DNA from: Yamadazyma tenuis | Taxonomy: Eukaryota; Ascomycota; Pichiomycetes; Serinales; Debaryomycetaceae | DNA length: 64,000 bases | Assembly (NCBI RefSeq): GCF_029203305.1 | Contig: NC_089462.1 | Span: forward strand, 930,001-994,000 | Direction of reading: 5' to 3' | Notes under the pieces: model-generated | What the model was told of the DNA's origin: nothing | Seen by the model: only the letters and a program-made list of their open reading frames with translations | The model's database searches: none | Shown: positions 46,947 through 55,178 of the stretch, in pieces | How the letters are laid out: the number at the start of each line of letters is the position of its first letter | Position numbering within the stretch: the stretch's first letter is position 1 | Position numbers and translations under genes: made by a program

Positions 46947-48763
46947 TGCCCCGATATCACAAATGTGAAAAAAATGCAGGCCGGGTACCATAAAAATATT
47001 TATACCCCAGATTCCGAATCACGGATTTGCAATAACCAATAGCCAAAACTTCCGAAGCGATGAAAATTATTTAGCATCAACGGCAGCGGAACGCGAAATT
47101 GTGGCATAAATGCGACTAGAGGTCTGCAAAGGCGAACAAAAGCGTATCTTTATCCGGAGGAGTATGTGACAGTGTATGGGTGTGCTGTGCTGGTGTGTGG
47201 TGACTTAGCAGTAAACAGAAGTGAATATCATTCAAGGCATTTCAAGCAACCAAAACCAGGAATGCTACTCCTGTGTTAGCTGTTTTTCTAAAGAAGACAT
47301 ATTATAGTGTACACAGTGCCTGATTTTCCACCCTGGGGTTTAGGACTAAGTTAACCGTGACTATGAAATGGTAATTGTAGAGTAACGGTTTATCTCAAAA
47401 GCTGCGAAAACCACGAATTGACAGATATCTTATATTTGTGTCGCACGGCTGTTGTCGGTTGAATACCAACACATACACATTTTCAATTAAGACCAAGACC
47501 CATTCGAGCCAACCACCGTGCCCCAGGAAAGCATTACTACAAGAATCGACAAATCCAGGAGTCTAAACTCCCTGGAAAAGAGATAATCTGCAACTTTGGT
47601 CTCTGGAAGCTCTGAGAACACGCAAAAAAACCCCCACCTACATAACCCATGCCGCTCAGAACACACACCTTCTCTCCAGCTCGTGAATTGCTCCCAGACT
47701 CTACCCTTAACATATTGGCCATCACCCCTATCTGGGAACGCAACCGCAGATGCGTTCGTTCCGAAAAGTTTCTTTTTCACCGGCGATGAGATTCAGCGAT
47801 CGCCGGTCCTGGCCACACGACCGGTCCAAGCCGCCAGCTTAATCAACCCTACAGCTGCATGCTTGCAGTAAGCCATGAATTTGCAGTCACAGCACCACGA
47901 GCTTCTCTGGTACTGTCGAAGCACAAAACTGCCACCACTTCTGTCATAACGGGCCGCCGACCGAGTGGATACAGAAGCCCATCCCAACCACCCAATAACA
48001 TGGCCAGAGCTTGTAAATTACACAAACACCAATTTCAACCGCAACCGTGGGTAATAGGTGATTTTGAAGGGAATTTCACCCAAGGTTCCAAGGGACTTCG
48101 GACATATACTAAAAGCGTTACAGCAGATGATCCGAGTGTGTATAGTGTAGGTTATATGTTTTGGTGACCGGATAATTGTAGGCTTTTGTGGTTCTCATTT
48201 CGGCAGGAGTCCATAAATCAGCGGATTCTAAAATAATTTAGAGCAGAATCTGGATTAATATACGACGAGATTTGAAATTGAATATGCCTTCCACCGGCCA
48301 TGAGCCAGGGTGACACTTCCAAAACAACTGTTTACCACCAACATCCGGGTGTTAGCAGGATGAACCTTCCCAAGTGATGGGATCTATCGAATACGACAGT
48401 TCAGGGGGGCGTGCCCTTTCCAAAGCCTGCCGCTTGCCATTCGCATCCAGTTTTGTGTCAGCAGCCTGTGCCATAAAATCCTCCTTAAATCCTTTTCTCA
48501 ATAACTTTCAACCCAAGGGCAGTAATAGGACCAATATATATCCTTATCCTCCGCCCTTAATTTCTAGATAGAGTAGGTGTTTAACAAGCTTATACACCGT
48601 GACCGTAACCCCCCCCCCCTTTTGAAAATCTCGGTATCAACTTCCTCCGTGCATTCCTCAATTAATCCAAGACGATTGAAATTTGTCAGATTTTAACCTT
48701 CCTTCAAATAGCGCCTACAAGATTGTGAACCACAATTCAATCTGTGAATCCTTAACTAACAGC
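46947..48763. promoter_or_regulatory. Long non-coding region upstream of SFP1
   Basis: About 1.8 kb without a credible gene. Scattered short frames on both strands (47487-47780, 47859-48167, 48374-48571) have no protein features. A run of eleven C lies at 48609-48619. The length suggests a complex promoter or a long leader for SFP1. I see no GTATGT donor that would provide an upstream exon. Confidence 0.5.
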
Positions 48764-50071
48764 ATGTTTAATACCAAGATCTTTGAAACCAGTTCAGGGA
48801 CTGGCGGAACCCCGACTCCGTCCATAAACATTCCTAATAACAATGGTAACCCGGTGCACCAACCGTCGGACGATAATACTCAACCCATCGACATCACCTA
48901 CCAACGGCTGTCCATCTTCAACAACTCCCGGTTCCGCAGAGAGAGCTTGGCCCACTCACAGGGAATGGGAGGTGTCAGTTGGGGATCGATCACTATCGGA
49001 TCCTGGTTGAAAGATGAAGTGATGATGTTGAATCATCAGAGTGCCAACGGCGGCGCCCAGATCAGCTTCGGGCACAACGGTGCTGGCAGTGCTGCTGCCA
49101 TGGGTACTAGTTCCAGTAACCATTTGAATATCATGAACCCCAGAAGAGGTCTGTTCAGATTTGCTCAAGCTGGTGGCGCAAACTCCGGAGGATTCCATAG
49201 TGCTTCCATGGCGATGTCACCCCCTCAAACATCGTACTTGCCTAACCTTGAGGCCGACTATTGTAAAGACTATAGCTGCTGTGGTCAACTATTGCCAACG
49301 TTGCATGACTTATTACGACACTATGAAGAGGCACATATTAACATGAGCCCTCCGTCAGACAACAATGCTTATATCAACTCCAACCGGAACCGGAACATGA
49401 ACAATATCCACAACATCTTGGAAACCGTTTCTACCACGGATGTGTTTTTGAACAACAATCCTCATTTGCAACAAGTGCAACAAGCTGCTCACCAGCAAGC
49501 AATTCAACAACAGCAACAACAACAAACGCTTCAACAACAGCAGCACGCAGCCCAAATCTCACATCAGCAAAACCAGCACATGCAAGCCCAAGGCCAACAT
49601 CACCCAAATCAAATACCGACACAATCGCATTCTCAACCTCAGCATCCGCAAGCCCAAGTGCTTACACCACATACGCCCCAGAACTACTCACAGTCTCCTT
49701 CCGACAATGGTGCTGGTGGCAGTGGATCCCCCATGGATGAAGATGACCTAATGTATATTGATGATCCTGCCAGACATTTGTATGTGGTTGAAAATAATGA
49801 AGACAAACCATTCAAATGTCCGGTGATTGGGTGTGATAAGAACTATAAAAACCAGAACGGGTTGAAGTATCACCGGTTACATGGCCACCAGAATCAAACC
49901 TTGAAAGAGAATCCCGACGGATCCATCTCGGTTATTGACCCCGAGTCCAATACCCCATACCTAGATGGTGCTGCATTGGAGAAAGATAAGCCTTATCGGT
50001 GTGAAGTGTGTGGAAAGCGGTATAAGAACTTGAATGGTTTGAAATATCACAGAGGCCATACAACCCACTGA
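48764..50071 (+). CDS. SFP1: Split zinc-finger regulator Sfp1
   Basis: A 435-residue transcription factor that in S. cerevisiae activates ribosomal protein and ribosome-biogenesis genes and is controlled by TORC1 and PKA. The diagnostic block RRESLAHSQGMGGVSWGS...GSWLKDE is near residues 60-85. A degenerate finger, YCKDYSCCG...RHYEEAH, lies near 165-190. PolyQ/His stretches occupy about 245-330. Two C2H2 fingers, FKCPVIGCDKNYKNQNGLKYHRLHGH (from about 350) and YRCEVCGKRYKNLNGLKYHRGH, end the protein, with the characteristic split spacing. The frame extends to a TTG at 48683 just after an in-frame TGA; the first ATG is at 48764, so the extra N-terminus is doubtful. S. cerevisiae Sfp1 is longer (683 aa), mostly through Asn-rich insertions. 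Confidence 0.92.
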   Translation: MFNTKIFETSSGTGGTPTPSINIPNNNGNPVHQPSDDNTQPIDITYQRLSIFNNSRFRRESLAHSQGMGGVSWGSITIGSWLKDEVMMLNHQSANGGAQISFGHNGAGSAAAMGTSSSNHLNIMNPRRGLFRFAQAGGANSGGFHSASMAMSPPQTSYLPNLEADYCKDYSCCGQLLPTLHDLLRHYEEAHINMSPPSDNNAYINSNRNRNMNNIHNILETVSTTDVFLNNNPHLQQVQQAAHQQAIQQQQQQQTLQQQQHAAQISHQQNQHMQAQGQHHPNQIPTQSHSQPQHPQAQVLTPHTPQNYSQSPSDNGAGGSGSPMDEDDLMYIDDPARHLYVVENNEDKPFKCPVIGCDKNYKNQNGLKYHRLHGHQNQTLKENPDGSISVIDPESNTPYLDGAALEKDKPYRCEVCGKRYKNLNGLKYHRGHTTH

Positions 50072-50447
50072 ACTAATTTAACCAAGTATATAAATACGCT
50101 GGTTTGATAAAGGAAACCACATTAATTGAAGTGACATGAGTTTTAAACATAAGATGGGTATTTTTGTATTATATTTATTATTATTCTTTCCATGATAATG
50201 ACTACCAAAAGCACCGCTTTGATGGTAGAATTATGATCATGTTTTATGCATATTGGGGTTGATTTATATAGCTATATAGTAGAATTGAAGATGTTGTTTT
50301 TGCTGGTAGCCAGACATTACTCTCCACAGTATTTTTTAAGGTGTGGACCGGCGTGCGCCGTGGCACAATTATGTCGCATTTTATTCTACTTTTTCGTGTT
50401 GAACTACTATAGACTTACGTTGTATAGCTTTTACAGTTATTGATATC
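50072..50447. promoter_or_regulatory. URE2 upstream region
   Basis: 376 bases of AT-rich sequence between SFP1 and URE2. I see no gene or RNA. It contains the SFP1 3' end and the URE2 promoter. Confidence 0.5.
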
Positions 50448-51359
50448 ATGGCTGGCAATCCGGAGCATATGTCGACCGTGTCCAATTTATCAGCAGGTTT
50501 GAAAAATGTCAACATTTCAGAACAGCAACTTAGAGATACTACCATCTTACAACAGCATTTAACCAACGAAGTCAATGACCAAACCCAGATATCCAGAATA
50601 TCTGCCTTCTTCCAGAATCAACCAACAGAAGGGTTCACCTTGTTCAGCCACCGGTCAGCTCCTAATGGTTTCAAGGTCGCCATCATCTTAAGCGAACTCA
50701 ACTTGAACTATAATACGATTTTTTTGGATTTTAACTCAGGTGAACAAAGGGCTCCTGAATTTGTAGCTATCAATCCAAATGCCAGAGTTCCAGCCTTGAT
50801 AGACCATTACAACGATAACACCTCCATCTGGGAGAGTGGTGCCATCGTATTGTACTTGGTATCCAAGTACTTGAATGAACAGGGAGAGTGCAAATTATGG
50901 TCCAACAACTTGGTCGAACAATCACAAATTAGTTCCTGGGTATTCTTTCAAACCAGTGGACATGCCCCAATGATTGGCCAAGCGTTACATTTCAGATATT
51001 TCCATTCGACTCCAGTTCCTTCTGCAGTTGAGAGATACACTGATGAGGTTAGAAGAGTTTATGGAGTGATAGAAATGGCCTTGGCAGAAAGAAGAGAGGC
51101 ATTAATCATGGATTTGGATGTGGACAATGCCGCTGCCTATTCAGCCGGCACCACCCCTTTGTCCCAGTCCCGGTACTTTGACTACCCCGTGTGGTTGGTG
51201 GGAGATAGAGCCACCATTGCAGATTTATCATTTGTGCCATGGAACAATGTGGTGGATCGAGTGGGTATAAATTTAAAGTCTGAATTCCCTGAAGTGTACA
51301 AATGGACCAAATATATGATGAGGAGACCTGCGGTCATAAGAGCTTTGAGAGGCGAATAA
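50448..51359 (+). CDS. URE2: Nitrogen catabolite repression regulator Ure2
   Basis: A 303-residue Ure2. From about residue 47 (SRISAFFQ) onward it is collinear with S. cerevisiae Ure2: LFSHRSAPNGFKVAI, FLDFNSGEQRAPEF, NPNARVPALIDH, TSGHAPMIGQALHFRYFHS, ERYTDEVRRVYGV and the C-terminal MMRRPAVIRALRGE. This is a glutathione-transferase-like fold that binds and holds back the GATA factors Gln3/Gat1 when good nitrogen sources are present. The N-terminus keeps VSNLS.GLKNVNI but lacks the long Asn/Gln prion domain. The first Met (50448) and Met-8 are both possible starts. Confidence 0.95.
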   Translation: MAGNPEHMSTVSNLSAGLKNVNISEQQLRDTTILQQHLTNEVNDQTQISRISAFFQNQPTEGFTLFSHRSAPNGFKVAIILSELNLNYNTIFLDFNSGEQRAPEFVAINPNARVPALIDHYNDNTSIWESGAIVLYLVSKYLNEQGECKLWSNNLVEQSQISSWVFFQTSGHAPMIGQALHFRYFHSTPVPSAVERYTDEVRRVYGVIEMALAERREALIMDLDVDNAAAYSAGTTPLSQSRYFDYPVWLVGDRATIADLSFVPWNNVVDRVGINLKSEFPEVYKWTKYMMRRPAVIRALRGE

Positions 51360-51444
51360 AGCCTCCTCGTGTGGTGACATGGGTATTGTAATAACGATCA
51401 TGAAATTAGTATTAATAGTATAATTCTTTTAACGTTTAAGCTAA

Positions 51445-51750
51445 CTAGTAAAACTTATAAATCATTAGACAAAGTAACAGAATCGGAAGAATGAGCTTAT
51501 GGAGCCAGTATAACTTGTACTTCTTCGGCACATGCGTTACCGGGTAAGGTAGTGAGTCATTATTATCGTCTCCTTTTTCATTGTAACAAATAGGATTACC
51601 TTCCGGCTTGTAAGGAGGTGGGGGGCACAATGTTTGATCCTTTTCAGATTGACTTATTCCTATACAAATGATATTTCGTACACTATCAGTTGCCACCAAT
51701 CCACGTGGTGAGCTTGGATCTTTAGCCCCTTTTGGAATTACCATGCACAT
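51445..51750 (-). CDS. Possible tail-anchored small protein
   Basis: A 101-codon frame from ATG at 51750. The last 20 residues are a clean hydrophobic segment preceded by basic residues (KKYKLYW), so the product looks tail-anchored. A PPPPY motif in the middle fits a WW-domain (Rsp5) ligand. It is convergent with URE2 (85 bases between stops). I recognise no family, and the gene may have another start or an exon I missed. Confidence 0.45.
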   Translation of the reverse strand: MCMVIPKGAKDPSSPRGLVATDSVRNIICIGISQSEKDQTLCPPPPYKPEGNPICYNEKGDDNNDSLPYPVTHVPKKYKLYWLHKLILPILLLCLMIYKFY

Positions 51751-51857
51751 GTTGGCCGGTGTTGGATTAACTGGCTAGATTTTCGCGCCGCAAAATACAG
51801 TGGTTGCAATCAGCGAGATAACCAGGTGGACAAATGATCTATACATGTTTATTTAGT

Positions 51858-53270
51858 TTAGGAGACTTCTTTAACTACCATTAACCCTAAGTATGAATCA
51901 ATGACTTGAGTGGCTGCCAACTGAGTGATCTCACTGTTACTGTCAAATGGAGGACTCACTTCAACAACATCAGCACCCACCAAGTTGATACCTTCAAGTC
52001 CATCAAGAACACTGAGAAGTTCCCTTGAAGACCATCCTCCAACTTCCATTGTACCTGTAGCAGGAGCAAATGCTGGATCTAAAACATCTATATCCACGGT
52101 GATATACACTGGGGCAACTTTACCAACATGTTCCAAAAGCTTATCGACAATTCCATAGATACCAAGATGGTCTATGTCTCGAGCGGTAATTGATTTGAAT
52201 CCACAATCACGATCGTGATTCTCGTCGTATCCAGCATCAATATAAGGGGCCCGCAAGCCCACGTGGAAACAACCTGAAGTGTTCAAATAACCTTGTTCAG
52301 CAGCATAATGAAGAAACGTTCCATGATTTAAGCTCATGTAGTGAGAGATCCCACCTCCTAGAACTTTGGGGTTCCATGTATCAATATGACTATCAAAATG
52401 GATAACGTTGAGCTTTCCGTATTGCTCGTAGGCAGATTTAAGTGCCATTAAAGTGATAGTGTGGTCACCTCCCATAGTGATAATCTTGGGTTTGTTTTGG
52501 TTGTTTTTGCTTGGATGCTTATGTATAGCTCTTTCACCTCTGTACAACTGGTTCAAAGCAATACGGTTGTCAAAAGGAGTTAAAGGTACATCTCCACAGT
52601 CCACTATCGACAAATTGTGAGACCGTTTGTCATATGGATTAATCTTGGTTAAATTGGTATTAGAATGACCATTGGAGCGTACAATTGTGGCCCCTCCAAG
52701 TCTTCGAGCCCCCAGACGTATTCCTTCTGGGCCGAACCTAGCTCCAGGGCGAAAAGAAACTGCTGTGTCAAATGGTGCACCAACTATAGCAATATCGACT
52801 GGGCTATTCAAATCATCCTCTCGTTTACTGAAACAATTCAAGTGTGGTAACCCACCGAATGTCATAATACCTCCGAAGAGGGTACGCACTCCATCAATGT
52901 CTTCAGTGTCATCATCTGGTGGTAGTTTTATCGCTGATTGATATTTGAGATAAGACTCATGGGTTTTCTGAGCAAACTGGTGTTTGGCTGCATTTTCAAT
53001 TTCGGCCTGCTTGGAGACAAACTCTCCCAATTCCATGTGCTCCAAATCAAATTCAACTATTTTAGGGTCTTCAAATGTAATTTCACCAGCAGCCATCATA
53101 CTCATCTTGTATTCATTGGATTGTGGGGAATGAACGAGTTGTCCATATAAGCTATCTATGAACGATTGAGGATTTGTGATTTCATTCTGAGATTCAGACG
53201 TGTCATATGTATAGACAGTTAGGGCAGCAGCCGTTGAAATAGCTCCAAATATACTCTTATAATGAACCAT
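51858..53270 (-). CDS. Ureohydrolase: guanidinobutyrase/agmatinase type
   Basis: A 470-residue arginase-superfamily enzyme with a binuclear manganese site. Visible ligands are H270 (GGDHT), D293, H295 and D297 (DSHID, where most members have DAHxD), and D393/D395 (DIDVLDP). The hydrophobic N-terminus (about residues 5-20) may be a signal or membrane anchor. It hydrolyses a guanidino compound to amine and urea. The agmatinase-like branch in yeasts includes guanidinobutyrase (Gbu1 of Kluyveromyces lactis), which makes GABA. Its neighbour UGA2 oxidises the next-but-one product, so guanidinobutyrase is the favoured but unproven activity. The frame opens on TTG at 53273; ATG is at 53270. There are only 102 bases between it and UGA2. 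Confidence 0.8.
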   Translation of the reverse strand: MVHYKSIFGAISTAAALTVYTYDTSESQNEITNPQSFIDSLYGQLVHSPQSNEYKMSMMAAGEITFEDPKIVEFDLEHMELGEFVSKQAEIENAAKHQFAQKTHESYLKYQSAIKLPPDDDTEDIDGVRTLFGGIMTFGGLPHLNCFSKREDDLNSPVDIAIVGAPFDTAVSFRPGARFGPEGIRLGARRLGGATIVRSNGHSNTNLTKINPYDKRSHNLSIVDCGDVPLTPFDNRIALNQLYRGERAIHKHPSKNNQNKPKIITMGGDHTITLMALKSAYEQYGKLNVIHFDSHIDTWNPKVLGGGISHYMSLNHGTFLHYAAEQGYLNTSGCFHVGLRAPYIDAGYDENHDRDCGFKSITARDIDHLGIYGIVDKLLEHVGKVAPVYITVDIDVLDPAFAPATGTMEVGGWSSRELLSVLDGLEGINLVGADVVEVSPPFDSNSEITQLAATQVIDSYLGLMVVKEVS

Positions 53271-53302
53271 CAAAATAATTGAGAAGAGAGCGATAGCACT
53301 AT

Positions 53303-53345
53303 CTTTTATACGTGCGACCCTAATGCGGTAAGTGGTTGCGGCAAC
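53303..53345 (-). promoter_or_regulatory. Ureohydrolase promoter: TATA and dyad
   Basis: Reading the minus strand, a TATAAAAG box lies at 53303-53310 and, just upstream, a perfect GTTGC-G-GCAAC dyad at 53335-53345, with a further GTTGCG half nearby. With only 102 bases to the UGA2 stop, this short interval must hold the core promoter. No known factor is assigned. Confidence 0.4.
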
Positions 53346-53372
53346 AAAGGTTGCGAAATTTCATTACTCCAA

Positions 53373-54848
53373 CTAACTATAGACATCACCAATAATGATG
53401 GACTTGACCACCGTGTAGTCGTCGACTCCATACAATGAACCTTCTCTTCCAAATCCAGATTCTTTAACACCTCCAAAAGGTACGGCAGCTTCAGTGAATA
53501 CACCAACATTGACAGCAACCATTCCCACCTCTAATGCCTCAGAGAACGTCCAACAAGTGTTAATGTTTTCCGAGAACACATAAGCAGCCAATCCGAATTC
53601 AGAGTCGTTACAGTAGCCGATGGCTTCCTTTTCAGTGTCGAATTTGATAATTGCTGCCAATGGACCGAACGTTTCTTCTTTGGCCACCTTCATATCTTGA
53701 GTAACACCAGTTAACACAGTAGGAGAATAATAATGAGGACCAAGATGTGGTAATTCACCACCTTCAAGGGCATATTTGGCCCCTTTAGAAATGGCATCTT
53801 CGACGTGACCTTTGACTTTGGCCACAGATCTTTCGTTGATCAAACAAGTGTGAGTTACTTCCTCATCAAACCCATGCCCGATTTTGAAAGCCTTTACCTT
53901 CTCGACAAACTTCTTTACGAATTCGTCATAGACGCCCGACTGGACATATATTCTGTTGGCACAAACACACGTCTGGCCCAAAGATCTGAATTTAGAACCA
54001 ATTGCTTGGGTGACGGCTTTATCCAACTTAGCATCATCAAACACAATGATTGGAGCATTTCCACCCAATTCAAAAGATAACTTCTTCAACGTGGAAGCAG
54101 ATTGCTTCATCAAAAGTTTTCCAACAGCCGTGGATCCGGTAAAAGAAATCTTCTTGATCAATGGGGATTCACATAACTGCAAACCAGAAACTGGAGTACT
54201 TTGAGCAGATGATAATATAACGTTGAAAGCTCCTGGTGGGAAACCAGCTTGGTCTGCCAAATAAGCCAAAGCCAAACATGAAAGTGGGACTTGATAATCA
54301 GGCTTAGAAATGGTGGTACAGCCTACAGCTAAAGCGGGGGCAGCTTTTCTGCTGATCATAGCACTTGGAAAGTTGAAGGGAGTCATCAATGCTACAGGAC
54401 CAATAGGCTGCTTCAACGTCACGATTTTGTTACCTTGGTTAGCTGGTTGGATAGTGTGTCCATATATTCTTTTTGCTTCTTCAGCAAACCATTCAAAGTA
54501 TGAAGCGGCGTACTTAATCTCACCAAGAGCTTCAGCCAATGGCTTACCGTTTTCCCAAGTTAAGATCTTGGCTAAATCGTCGATATTTTCCATCATCAAA
54601 TTGTACAAGTTTCTCAACCATTTCGATCTGTCATAAGGATTGGTCTTCTTGTAGAGCTCATAAGATTCATGGGTGATTTTGATGGCATACTCGATTTCTT
54701 CAGGCAATAAATCGGTGAGCTCGGCAATGAATTCACCTGATGCTGGATCATGGATCTTGAAGGTTTTAGTGGATTTGGACTCAAACCATTCTCCGTTTAT
54801 GAACGACTTTTTTTGCAAAAGATTGGGGTTTTTGAGGTGTGGAGCCAT
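53373..54848 (-). CDS. UGA2: Succinate-semialdehyde dehydrogenase Uga2
   Basis: A 491-residue aldehyde dehydrogenase (497 aa in S. cerevisiae Uga2). The catalytic Cys is C294 in GQTCVCANR and the general base Glu is E260 in ELGGNAP. The NAD(P)-binding FTGSTAVGK and the TPFNFP segment are also present. The GQTCVCANR signature is characteristic of succinate-semialdehyde dehydrogenases, which oxidise succinate semialdehyde to succinate, the last step of the GABA shunt. The start is the ATG at 54848, with a CCGCGCGG inverted repeat about 80 bases upstream. The adjacent ureohydrolase on the same strand may supply GABA. Confidence 0.9.
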   Translation of the reverse strand: MAPHLKNPNLLQKKSFINGEWFESKSTKTFKIHDPASGEFIAELTDLLPEEIEYAIKITHESYELYKKTNPYDRSKWLRNLYNLMMENIDDLAKILTWENGKPLAEALGEIKYAASYFEWFAEEAKRIYGHTIQPANQGNKIVTLKQPIGPVALMTPFNFPSAMISRKAAPALAVGCTTISKPDYQVPLSCLALAYLADQAGFPPGAFNVILSSAQSTPVSGLQLCESPLIKKISFTGSTAVGKLLMKQSASTLKKLSFELGGNAPIIVFDDAKLDKAVTQAIGSKFRSLGQTCVCANRIYVQSGVYDEFVKKFVEKVKAFKIGHGFDEEVTHTCLINERSVAKVKGHVEDAISKGAKYALEGGELPHLGPHYYSPTVLTGVTQDMKVAKEETFGPLAAIIKFDTEKEAIGYCNDSEFGLAAYVFSENINTCWTFSEALEVGMVAVNVGVFTEAAVPFGGVKESGFGREGSLYGVDDYTVVKSIIIGDVYS

Positions 54849-55178
54849 CTTCTATTATGTTGAAGTAAATCTGGAGAGAAGATTTTGCACTATTTAAACT
54901 TCAAAGAATAATGTCGCAATCTGATCCGCGCGGGTATTGCCAATTAGAGCAATGTCGGGATATTTTCGTATGAGAGATTATAGTAGCTCTTGCAGTAAAA
55001 GTGCCCATAAGGGGGCTAGCTACCATAACAGGTCCATTAGAGACTGTTAATATGTCTACAGGCTTCTACATTTGCAATAAGTCTCTGATCACGTGATACA
55101 TATCTTTTTATCCGAAGCGAAGCGACAGTTTCTCAGTGCGAACTTTGTAACTTGATACAACCGGTAATATCTAAAAGT
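54849..55178. promoter_or_regulatory. Divergent UGA2 / APL1 promoter
   Basis: 330 non-coding bases. A CCG-CG-CGG inverted repeat at 54926-54933 is a zinc-cluster-type site 78 bases before UGA2. It resembles, without matching the spacing of, the S. cerevisiae UAS-GABA element (CCG-4-CGG) bound by Uga3. A TTATC (GATAA) element lies near 55110. Confidence 0.45.

Noticed and set aside
47487..48571. Several frames of 60-100 codons upstream of SFP1
   Set aside because: They overlap each other on both strands and have no protein-like pattern; likely chance in a GC-richer stretch.
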